This document shows positions 1 to 5,480 of a stretch of DNA of 19,382 nucleotides, piece after piece (position 1 is the first letter of the stretch; every line of letters starts with the position of its first letter). The DNA is taken from contig DSBO01000012.1 in the NCBI GenBank assembly GCA_011046015.1, positions 1-19,382 on the forward strand. Reading direction: 5' to 3'. Position numbers and translations under genes: made by a program. Under the pieces are notes generated by a model. The model was given only the letters and a program-made list of their open reading frames with translations, had not been told where the DNA came from and searched no databases. The stretch is from Thioalkalivibrio sp. GTDB taxonomy: Bacteria; Pseudomonadota; Gammaproteobacteria; SpSt-1174.

Positions 1-375
1 GGCCCACACACCATAGCGCAGGCGGATAAAGTCGCCGCTGGTGAAGCCGTTGGGCATGAGCTGCTTGATGCGGCGCGCCAGCGGGGCGAACAGGATCAGC
101 CCCACCGAGCCCAGCGAGTAGCCGAACATGCCCCACACGCCCATCTGGAAGGCGAGCTGCGGGGCGACCATGGTGGTGTTGCTGGTCACCCAGGTGGCCA
201 TCGCCGTGGCGGTGCCGAGCGCGAGCCCGACGCGGCGCCCGGCCAGCATGTAGCCCTCCAGGCCCTTCGCCTTGCGGCCGAGGAACCAGCCAAGCCACAC
301 CCACAGCACGCTGAACAGGGCGAGGATCAGCCAGCCCGTGCCAGGGGTGAGGATGGCGCTGTTGACGCTGTTCAT
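1..375 (-). CDS. Sodium:solute symporter (SSS family), N-terminal part, runs off the left edge
   Basis: Only the first 125 codons are in the window; the gene continues past base 1. The protein starts MNSVNSAIL, followed by a first hydrophobic helix (about residues 13-33, rich in L, W and G). A short basic stretch (GRKAKGLEGYMLAGRR) comes next, and then a helix with ATAMATWVTSNTT. The order helix, GLEGYMLAGR, glycine/threonine-rich unwound helix is typical of SSS symporters, which couple Na+ entry to uptake of urea, proline, pantothenate and similar solutes. ATG at 375 is preceded by AGGG, which overlaps the stop of the cysteine hydrolase gene ten bases upstream, so the two are probably co-transcribed and coupled. 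The substrate cannot be read from this part. The neighbouring hydrolases make a ureide, urea or amide compound plausible. Confidence 0.85.
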   Translation of the reverse strand, partial: MNSVNSAILTPGTGWLILALFSVLWVWLGWFLGRKAKGLEGYMLAGRRVGLALGTATAMATWVTSNTTMVAPQLAFQMGVWGMFGYSLGSVGLILFAPLARRIKQLMPNGFTSGDFIRLRYGVWA

Positions 376-384
376 GCCGTTACC

Positions 385-1125
385 CTAGGCCTCTTCCGTG
401 ACGACCTTGCAGATCTCTTTCACCGCCTGCTCGGTGGTGAACACGCGGGCATAGCGGTCTTTCATGGTCTGGATGGTGGCGTTCTGCAGCGTGGGCGTCA
501 CCGTGGCGCAGCCGTCCTCGATCAGCGTGACGTAAAAGCCCAGGTCGCAGGCGTCGCGGATCGCGGTGGACACGCACTCGTTGCTGTAGACGCCGACCAC
601 GAACAGGCCGGTGATCTCCAGATTGCGCAGGATGTACTCGATGTTGGTGGCGTTGAACACGCCACTCGCGGTCTTGTTGATCACGATCTCGTCGTCCATG
701 GGCGCGACTTCCGGCAGGAACTCGGCCTCCTTGGATCCGGGCGCGGCATGCAGGTTGAGGCGCTTGTGCCCGGGGCTGCGATCGCGACCGTCGCGGGTGA
801 GCGACTGGATGCGGGTGTGAATCACCTCCAGGCCGCGCTCGCGAAAGGCCTCCTGCAGGCGGCGCACGTTGGGCAGCACGGTCGTTTCGAGACGGTCGAA
901 GTAGTATGTCTGCGCCTCCTTCGGCACGCCCGATTTCTCGGCGTCGGCGAACACCCCGTAGCCCGGGGCGGCGTCCAGGTACTGCAGGTCGATGCACAAC
1001 AGGGCGGTGTGGTGCTCCTGCAGCGACTCGACGACCGCCGGCGCTTCGGTGACCGCCTCGCGATAGGTCTCGCGCAGCGGGTCTATGTTGAGGAATTGCG
1101 GATCGAGTTTCTGTTCTTCGGTCAT
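385..1125 (-). CDS. Isochorismatase-fold cysteine hydrolase (amidohydrolase)
   Basis: A 246-residue protein of the isochorismatase/nicotinamidase superfamily, which hydrolyses small amides or ureido compounds through a Cys nucleophile. The triad is visible: Asp46 in CIDLQ, Lys151 in VINKTASGVF and Cys184 in YSNECVSTA. The Cys motif sits in the usual strand-turn (VVGVYSNECVSTAIRDA). The N-terminal 40 residues are a helical extension longer than in minimal nicotinamidases, as in RutB-like and N-carbamoylsarcosine amidase-like members. The gene starts nine bases after the stop of the M20 carbamoylase gene and is followed within ten bases by the SSS transporter gene, so one transcript is likely. 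A second hydrolase acting on an intermediate of the same ureido/amide pathway is the natural reading. The exact substrate is unknown. The start has no clear Shine-Dalgarno sequence, in line with coupled translation. Confidence 0.88.
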   Translation of the reverse strand: MTEEQKLDPQFLNIDPLRETYREAVTEAPAVVESLQEHHTALLCIDLQYLDAAPGYGVFADAEKSGVPKEAQTYYFDRLETTVLPNVRRLQEAFRERGLEVIHTRIQSLTRDGRDRSPGHKRLNLHAAPGSKEAEFLPEVAPMDDEIVINKTASGVFNATNIEYILRNLEITGLFVVGVYSNECVSTAIRDACDLGFYVTLIEDGCATVTPTLQNATIQTMKDRYARVFTTEQAVKEICKVVTEEA

Positions 1126-1134
1126 CGGGGCGTG

Positions 1135-2379
1135 TCAGCTCGCGAGTCGGTAGAGGGTATTGAGCGCGACGTTGGCGCCGGTCTCGATGTCTTCCCAGGC
1201 GGACCACTCGGCCGGCGAGTGACTGCGCCCGTCCTTGCTCGGGATGAAGATCATGCCGGCACGCGTGAGGCGGGCCATGAACTGGGTGTCGTGGGCCGCG
1301 CCGCTGGGCATCGGGTGGGCGCGCACCGCCATGGCCTCGGCCACCTCGGCGATGGCGGCCATCACCCCCGGATCGCACTTCACCGGCTCGATGTCGCTCA
1401 ACACGTCGAACTCGAACATGAGATCGCGGCGCCGCGCGATGGCCGAGAGCGTGCGGCGAAAGCCGTTGGCCAGGCGGTTGAGTACCTCGGGATCGGTGTC
1501 GCGCACCTCGATGATGAAGTCGGCCTGACCCGGTACCACGTTGGCCGCGCCGGGCTTGAGCTCCACGCGGCCGATGGTGGCCACGCTGTTGGCGCTGCCT
1601 TCCTCCTCGAGGATGCGTGGCAGCTCGCCGGCAAGTTCCGCCACGCCGAGGAAGGCGTCGCGGCGCATGTTCATGGGGGTGGTCCCAGCGTGGTTGGCCG
1701 CGCCGATCAGGCGTACGTCCCACTTGCGCACACCGGCGATGCCCTCGACGATGCCGATGGGGATGCCCATGCGGTCCAGCACCGGCCCCTGCTCGATGTG
1801 CAGTTCGAGAAAGGCGTGCAGGCTGTCCGGGTTGCGGCGCGCGCGCAGCATGTCCATGGCGTTGAGGCCGCGCGCCTGCATGGCGTCGATCAGGGTCTCG
1901 CCGTCCACCGCGCGGGCGTTATAGATGTCCTCCGGCGAGAGCTGGCCCGACATGGCCTGCGAGCCCGGCATGCCGCCGAAACGTCCCTCCTCGTCGGTGA
2001 AGGCGACCGCCTCCAGCGGGTGACGGATCGGCAGGTCCAGCTCCTTGATGCGGCGCACGCACTCCAGCGCCACCAGCACGCCCAGCGCGCCGTCGAGATG
2101 GCCGGCGCCCGGCACGCTGTCCAGGTGCGAGCCCATCATCACCGAGGGCGTCTGGTGGTCGAACTTGTAGCGCGCGTGGATGTTGGCCGCGCCGTCCTCG
2201 TACACCTCAAGGCCCGCCTCGGCGATACGCTCCCGGAACCAGGCACGCGCCTCCCAGTCGGCGTCGGTAAAGGCCATGCGGTAGATGCCGTGGTCCGCGT
2301 GCCGGCCGATGGTGGCGAGCGTGTCGATCTCCTGTTGCAGGCGGTCGAAGTTGACGCAGAGCTGGGGGGTATCGGTCAT
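1135..2379 (-). CDS. M20-family Zn-dependent hydrolase: N-carbamoyl-amino-acid hydrolase / allantoate amidohydrolase type
   Basis: A 414-residue member of the M20/peptidase-dimerisation family, of the hydantoinase/carbamoylase class that removes carbamoyl or ureido groups (N-carbamoyl-L-amino acids, beta-ureidopropionate, allantoate, ureidoglycolate). Predicted metal ligands are all present in family order: His85 in GSHLDSV, Asp96 in GHLDGALG, Glu131 in TDEEGRFGG, His194 in LHIEQGP and His387 in SHSPAEW. The central part, about residues 210-325, is the lid/dimerisation domain (ANHAGTTPM). Length is typical (410-420). Its ATG overlaps the stop of the upstream FN3-like gene in an ATGA junction, which suggests translational coupling. 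Substrate choice among the subfamilies cannot be decided by eye. Residues lining the lid pocket would need comparison with AllC, HyuC and beta-ureidopropionase. Confidence 0.9.
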   Translation of the reverse strand: MTDTPQLCVNFDRLQQEIDTLATIGRHADHGIYRMAFTDADWEARAWFRERIAEAGLEVYEDGAANIHARYKFDHQTPSVMMGSHLDSVPGAGHLDGALGVLVALECVRRIKELDLPIRHPLEAVAFTDEEGRFGGMPGSQAMSGQLSPEDIYNARAVDGETLIDAMQARGLNAMDMLRARRNPDSLHAFLELHIEQGPVLDRMGIPIGIVEGIAGVRKWDVRLIGAANHAGTTPMNMRRDAFLGVAELAGELPRILEEEGSANSVATIGRVELKPGAANVVPGQADFIIEVRDTDPEVLNRLANGFRRTLSAIARRRDLMFEFDVLSDIEPVKCDPGVMAAIAEVAEAMAVRAHPMPSGAAHDTQFMARLTRAGMIFIPSKDGRSHSPAEWSAWEDIETGANVALNTLYRLAS

Positions 2380-2804
2380 AGGCCCTCGGGGTTGGAGCGG
2401 GTGCGGGCCTCGCCGCGCAGGATGAGCAGCAGCGTGGCCACGAAGACGATGGCGCCGAGCACCAGGAAGGTCAGTGCGCGGGCGAGCGGGTGATGGCGCA
2501 CCGTGACGTGCACGGCCTCGCTCCAGGGCGACGCCCCGTCGGCGTCGAGCGCACGGATGCGGTAGTAGTAGTCGCCGTCCGGCTTGCCGCTGAGCACGGT
2601 GGCCAGGTCCGGCCCCTGGTACAGCAGTCGAGCGTCGGTGAAATCCGGGCGCGTGGCCTCCACCAGCTCGAAGTCGCCGGCGTCGGCCTGCCAGCCCAGC
2701 TGGTAGTAGCCGGCCGTGGCCACCTCGCTGTCGCTGTGCAGGACGGGCGCCTGCGCGATCGCGGCCGGCGGTAACAGCGCGGCCAGCAGCAGGCCGGCCA
2801 GCAC
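2376..2804 (-). CDS. Small membrane-anchored protein with one fibronectin type III-like domain
   Basis: About 142 residues. Layout: an N-terminal hydrophobic signal-like segment ending PPAAIAQA (about residues 1-18), a beta-rich domain of about 80 residues, then a C-terminal membrane helix (about 109-129) and a short basic tail. The domain carries the FN3 hallmark YYYRIRALDADG followed by SPWSEAV. The domain is therefore probably in the periplasm and tethered to the inner membrane. The start is uncertain. GTG at 2802-2804 is the only standard start in frame after the upstream stop, but it has no ribosome binding site and would give a signal peptide lacking its basic n-region. The frame upstream reads IRARAGY and would supply that region only from a non-standard codon. 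First gene of the block with the M20 hydrolase; function unknown. Confidence 0.72.
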   Translation of the reverse strand: MLAGLLLAALLPPAAIAQAPVLHSDSEVATAGYYQLGWQADAGDFELVEATRPDFTDARLLYQGPDLATVLSGKPDGDYYYRIRALDADGASPWSEAVHVTVRHHPLARALTFLVLGAIVFVATLLLILRGEARTRSNPEGL

Positions 2805-2880
2805 GTAACCGGCGCGGGCGCGAATCGGTTTGGTCGGCGTGATCGCGATGCTGGACCCCGGATCGATAAATTAGTTTCCT

Positions 2881-2909
2881 ACAATAACAATTGGCGCCAA
2901 ACTGTTCAA
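2881..2909 (-). promoter_or_regulatory. Promoter of the FN3 / carbamoylase / cysteine hydrolase / symporter operon, with palindrome in the spacer
   Basis: On the minus strand TTGAAC (2909-2904) and TATTGT (2886-2881) are separated by exactly 17 bases, a good sigma-70 arrangement. The spacer contains the perfect 10-base palindrome TTGGCGCCAA (2891-2900), placed where a repressor would block RNA polymerase. Transcription would start near 2874, giving a leader of about 70 nt before the GTG of the FN3-like gene. No regulator gene sits next to it. Confidence 0.55.
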
Positions 2910-3008
2910 ACGCGGGCCGGCCCCGCGAAGTGGAGGCGCGGCCAGCACATACGTTATAGTTCGCCCGCCTGAATTATTCATGACAGCACAGTCAGACAGG
3001 GGTGAGGA

Positions 3009-3212
3009 ATGAAACGTTACGGAATCCGCGTCACGCTGCCGGAGGGCGACACCATGCGCGCCCCGCACCTGCTGGGCGACGACTTCGAGTACTACCGCTG
3101 GTTCGACAGCCCGGAAAAACGCGACGAGGCCTACGAGACCATGGCCAAGCAGCTCTACAACTACCGCAAGGGCGACGTGGTCACCCAGGTGCTGGAGAAG
3201 GTCGAGGGTTGA
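3009..3212 (+). CDS. Small conserved-looking hypothetical protein, 67 residues
   Basis: A 67-residue soluble protein beginning MKRYGIRVTL and ending VLEKVEG. It is preceded by a purine-rich GGGGTGAGGA immediately before the ATG, supporting real translation, and is followed by a strong terminator about 150 bases on. The composition is charged with many aromatics (FEYYRWF, YNYRKG) and no Cys, signal peptide or membrane helix. A possible -10 element TATAGT lies at 2955-2960, with no good -35. I do not recognise the family. It reads away from the FN3-like gene, with a shared upstream region of about 200 bases, and does not overlap any other credible gene. Confidence 0.7.
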   Translation: MKRYGIRVTLPEGDTMRAPHLLGDDFEYYRWFDSPEKRDEAYETMAKQLYNYRKGDVVTQVLEKVEG

Positions 3213-3364
3213 GGGGCTCGTGCCCCGTCGGTGGTTAACGGTCGGTCGCCGGGGCCACAGCCGATCCGTGTCGCACGGCGTGGGCGTCACCTCTCTCACG
3301 CCGATTTCCACCTCCCCCCGGCTTGCGGCGATACGCCGACCGGCCTGCGGCAGACGCAACTGCA

Positions 3365-3402
3365 CGAAAAAGGCGCCCCCCGGACGGGGGGCGCCTTTTT
3401 CG
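3365..3402. terminator. Bidirectional rho-independent terminator, 17-bp perfect stem
   Basis: A perfect inverted repeat: both arms are 17 bases (3365-3381 and 3386-3402) around a GGAC loop. The core is GGCGCCCCCC/GGGGGGCGCC, flanked by A5 on the left and T5 on the right, so it makes a U-tract on either strand. It lies between the 67-residue gene (plus) and nsrR (minus), which converge, and probably ends both transcripts. The rest of 3213-3463 shows no coding signal or other clear structure. Confidence 0.93.
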
Positions 3403-3463
3403 TGGCCGGGATCGCCGAGGCCTGTTGACACCGACGACGGGAAATCACGCTGGCCAGCGCGCC

Positions 3464-3895
3464 CTAGCTATCCACCCGTAACATCGCCGCCAGCTGTGAA
3501 CGGTTGGCGACCAGGTCGGCCAGGGTGTATCGGTCGAGAACGGTCAGAAACGCGTCGCGGGCCTCGTTGAGGACGCCCTTGAGACGGCAGGCGGGCGCCA
3601 CGGGGCAGGCGGGCTCGGCACAGTTGATGACGTCTAGGGTGGCCTCGGTGTCGCGCACGACCGCGCCGAGGTTGATCGCCTCGGGCGAGGCACCGAGGTG
3701 CAGCCCGCCGCCCTTGCCGCGCATGGTCGTCACGTAGCCGAGCTGGCCCAGCCGATGCACGATCTTCACCAGGTGATTGCGCGAGATCTCGAAACGATCG
3801 GCGATCTCGTTAATGGTGCTGCGCCGCTCCGGGGGCTGGATGGCGAGAAAGATGAGCACGCGGAGTGAATAATCGGTGTAGCGGGTCAGTTGCAT
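3464..3895 (-). CDS. nsrR: Rrf2-family Fe-S regulator NsrR, nitric oxide sensor
   Basis: A 143-residue Rrf2 protein starting MQLTRYTDYS, close to the 141 of Escherichia coli NsrR. A winged helix-turn-helix occupies about residues 25-70 (STINEIADRF, ISRNHLVKIVHRLGQLGYV, RGKGGGLHL). Cluster ligands are Cys92, Cys97 and Cys103 (NCAEPACPVAPAC), a C-x4-C-x5-C spacing that matches NsrR rather than IscR. Asp8 sits where the fourth ligand lies in Streptomyces NsrR. Known role: the holo-form represses NO detoxification genes, and nitrosylation of the cluster releases it. An upstream in-frame extension to 3943 is less likely because it overlaps the reductase gene and lacks the family N-terminus. It lies 13 bases after the reductase stop, so it is probably the last gene of the operon it controls. 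Confidence 0.92.
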   Translation of the reverse strand: MQLTRYTDYSLRVLIFLAIQPPERRSTINEIADRFEISRNHLVKIVHRLGQLGYVTTMRGKGGGLHLGASPEAINLGAVVRDTEATLDVINCAEPACPVAPACRLKGVLNEARDAFLTVLDRYTLADLVANRSQLAAMLRVDS

Positions 3896-3908
3896 TGTGG
3901 TCGCGGCG

Positions 3909-4889
3909 TTATGTCTTGGCCGGCGCGGTCGGCAGGAAGGCATCCGCGCAGATCGCGTCCATGCGAGCTCCTGCCAGAAATATACGCCTTCTCAACTGAT
4001 TGACCAATTCCGGCGCACCGCAGAGATAGCTGTGCCAGTCGCTGAAATCGCCAATCGTCTCGACGACGAGTTCATCGAGCGGGCGCTCGTCCACCGCGGA
4101 ACAGCCCTCCGGGCGCAGCACGCTGGCATGGTAGTGCAGGTTATCGTGCTGCGCGGCAAGGCGTTTCAGGGCCTCGTGCAGGTACAGTCCGTCGCACTCG
4201 ACCGCGCCATGCATCACGCGGATCTGGCCCCGGTGTCCCTGGCGCAGGGCCTCGCGCACGATACCCCAGAGGGGTGCGAGCCCGGTGCCCGTACCCACCA
4301 GCAGCAGGTTGGCATCGCGCAGGGCCGGAGTGTACACGCAGCTGCCGGCTGCTTCCTGCACTTCCAGCCGGTCGCCAGGCCGGGCCTCGCCGGCCAGCCA
4401 GCCACTGAACTGCCCGCCCGGTATCACGCGAACGTGGAACTCCAGCGACTGCCCCTCGTCCGGCAGACTCGCCAGCGAGTAGCTACGGCCCAGCTGCTCG
4501 TCGCGCCAGAGCGTGACGTACTGCCCGGGCCGGTAGTCGAGCGCGGCCTCGGGCGTGAGCACGAGACGAATCACCTCCCCACCCAGCGGCTCGATGGCGG
4601 CGATCTCCGCCGGGGTGCGCAGGGTCCCCGCGGACGGGATCTCCAGCACCATGTCCTCGTCGGGTACGCAGCGGCAGGCCAGCAGGTAGTCCTGCTCCGC
4701 GAGCGCGGGCTTGAGACCCGCCTGGGCCGGGGCCGGGATGTGGCCCTCGCGCGCCTTGAGCAGGCAGCTCTGGCAGATGCCTGAACGGCAGCCGTGAGGC
4801 ACGGCGAGACCGTGCCGGAGGAGCGCCTCCAGCACGGTTTCACCATCCTGCGTGGTGACGGCCTGGCCGTCGAATCGCAGCGTCGGCAT
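3909..4889 (-). CDS. Ferredoxin-NAD(P)H reductase (2Fe-2S + FAD + NAD domains), likely electron donor to the truncated hemoglobin
   Basis: 326 residues with three domains. Plant-type 2Fe-2S ferredoxin, about 1-85, with Cys34, Cys39, Cys42 and Cys72 (PHGCRSGICQSC ... LLACRC). FAD-binding barrel, about 95-190, with RSYSLAS at 135-141. NAD(P)-binding domain, about 193-320, with GTGTGLAPL at 199-207 and YLCGAPELV near the end. This is the electron-transfer chain layout of phenol hydroxylase, CDP-6-deoxy-delta-3,4-glucoseen and oxygenase reductases. No oxygenase is nearby. Instead it follows the truncated hemoglobin gene by only five bases and precedes nsrR, so reduction of that globin (ferric back to ferrous, as the reductase half of flavohemoglobin does) is the best inference. 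Direct NO reductase activity of its own is not suggested by the motifs. Confidence 0.88.
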   Translation of the reverse strand: MPTLRFDGQAVTTQDGETVLEALLRHGLAVPHGCRSGICQSCLLKAREGHIPAPAQAGLKPALAEQDYLLACRCVPDEDMVLEIPSAGTLRTPAEIAAIEPLGGEVIRLVLTPEAALDYRPGQYVTLWRDEQLGRSYSLASLPDEGQSLEFHVRVIPGGQFSGWLAGEARPGDRLEVQEAAGSCVYTPALRDANLLLVGTGTGLAPLWGIVREALRQGHRGQIRVMHGAVECDGLYLHEALKRLAAQHDNLHYHASVLRPEGCSAVDERPLDELVVETIGDFSDWHSYLCGAPELVNQLRRRIFLAGARMDAICADAFLPTAPAKT

Positions 4890-4894
4890 GCGGC

Positions 4895-5260
4895 TTACCG
4901 GTTCAGCACGTCGTCGCGCACGCTGTTGGCGATGCCAGCGACCTGCGCGATGTCCTCGTCGGCTGCACCCAGTTCCTTCAGGGTGGAACCGAGGTGTTCG
5001 ATGACCGCGTCCACATGGCTGTCGTCCAGGCCGCGGGCGACCAGGTGCTTGTGGCCCTCACGCATGTCCTGGCCGGTGTACTGGTTCGGCCCACCGAAGA
5101 CCATGGTCAGAAAGGCCTTCTGCTTGTTGGCCTGGCGCTCCATGTCCACGTCATCGAAAAAGCCGTTGATGCGGTCGTCGGTGAGGACCTTGCGGTAGAA
5201 GATGTCCACGGCCTTGTCGATGGCGGCCTCGCCACCGAGGCGTTCGTAAAGCGTCGTCAT
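4895..5260 (-). CDS. Group I truncated hemoglobin (trHbN/GlbN type)
   Basis: A 121-residue group I (N) truncated globin. The opening TLYERLGG and the core FYRKVLTDDRINGFF, AFLTMVFGGPNQYTG and MREGHKHL match the cyanobacterial GlbN pattern. Tyr22 is the B10 distal residue, His70 the proximal heme ligand (F8), and Gln43/Gln47 lie in the E-helix region. The haem-linking histidine near the C-terminus of Synechocystis GlbN is absent. Group I globins of this kind oxidise NO to nitrate with bound O2 when supplied with electrons. The start at 5260 is backed by AGGGGAAG seven bases upstream. First gene of the operon with the reductase and nsrR, which supports NO dioxygenation as its job. Oxygen carriage or peroxynitrite handling are alternatives. 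Confidence 0.93.
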   Translation of the reverse strand: MTTLYERLGGEAAIDKAVDIFYRKVLTDDRINGFFDDVDMERQANKQKAFLTMVFGGPNQYTGQDMREGHKHLVARGLDDSHVDAVIEHLGSTLKELGAADEDIAQVAGIANSVRDDVLNR

Positions 5261-5281
5261 ATGCGTGCTTCCCCTAAGTTG

Positions 5282-5330
5282 TATATTAGATGAACCTAAT
5301 AATCTAATATAACATGGGTCTTGTATGCAA
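5282..5330 (-). promoter_or_regulatory. Promoter and probable NsrR operator of the globin operon
   Basis: Reading leftward, TTGCAT (5330-5325) and TTAGAT (5307-5302) are 17 bases apart, a good sigma-70 promoter about 45 bases before the globin start. A perfect inverted repeat TATATTAGAT (5282-5291) / ATCTAATATA (5302-5311) with a 10-base spacer covers the -10 box and start point. The two arms are 20 bases centre to centre, so they face the same side of the helix. This is a repressor site by position, and NsrR encoded in the operon is the obvious candidate. The bases do not closely match the enterobacterial NsrR consensus (AAGATGCATTT inverted), so the assignment is inference. Confidence 0.65.
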
Positions 5331-5387
5331 GTTTCTATGGGGATGATCGACGTTTATCTATAACTATATGATTTAATGTGGTTTTTG

Positions 5388-5444
5388 TTGACAATCCGAC
5401 ACCATGAAGCAAAGATGTGCGCCTCATGCACTTTCATGGTGCAT
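5388..5444 (+). promoter_or_regulatory. Upstream region of the HPP gene: -35 element and two nested inverted repeats
   Basis: TTGACA at 5388-5393 is a perfect -35, but the -10 17 bases on (AAAGAT) is poor, as at activated promoters. Downstream are two overlapping dyads. CACCATGAA (5400-5408) pairs with TTCATGGTG (5433-5441). ATGCAC (5426-5431) pairs with GTGCAT (5439-5444) across 7 bases. They could be an operator for the same NO-responsive circuit or alternative RNA hairpins in the leader. The AT-rich stretch 5345-5387 holds no gene. Confidence 0.4.
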
Positions 5445-5480
5445 ATCCGACCACTGCCTCACACGACCAGGATGACACCC

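Noticed and set aside
748..2493. Long plus-strand open frame opposite the M20 and cysteine hydrolase genes
   Set aside because: It is antisense to two genes with intact catalytic motifs. The translation is rich in H, R, A, G and V with no domain, as expected from high-GC codon shadowing.
2911..2927. GC-rich dyad CGCGGG-CCGGC-CCCGCG as a terminator
   Set aside because: No T-run on either side and it sits between divergent genes, so termination makes no sense there. Such GC palindromes are expected by chance in this base composition.
3213..3364. Small RNA or extra gene between the 67-residue gene and the terminator
   Set aside because: No promoter, ribosome binding site or stable structure stands out. 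Best read as the 3' untranslated region.
2871..3431. 186-codon minus-strand frame across the 67-residue gene and terminator
   Set aside because: It runs through a perfect intrinsic terminator and a promoter region, has no ribosome binding site and no domain.
3896..3943. N-terminal extension of NsrR
   Set aside because: It overlaps the end of the reductase gene, and the added residues are unlike the family, which begins MQLTxxTDY.
5388..5444. FNR/Dnr box (TTGAT-N4-ATCAA) near the NO operon
   Set aside because: I looked for this motif in 5261-5480 and found no acceptable match on either strand.
5376..5480. 35-residue upstream extension of the HPP protein
   Set aside because: No ribosome binding site, and it includes dyad-rich leader DNA. 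The ATG at 5481 has a good site and the family-like start.
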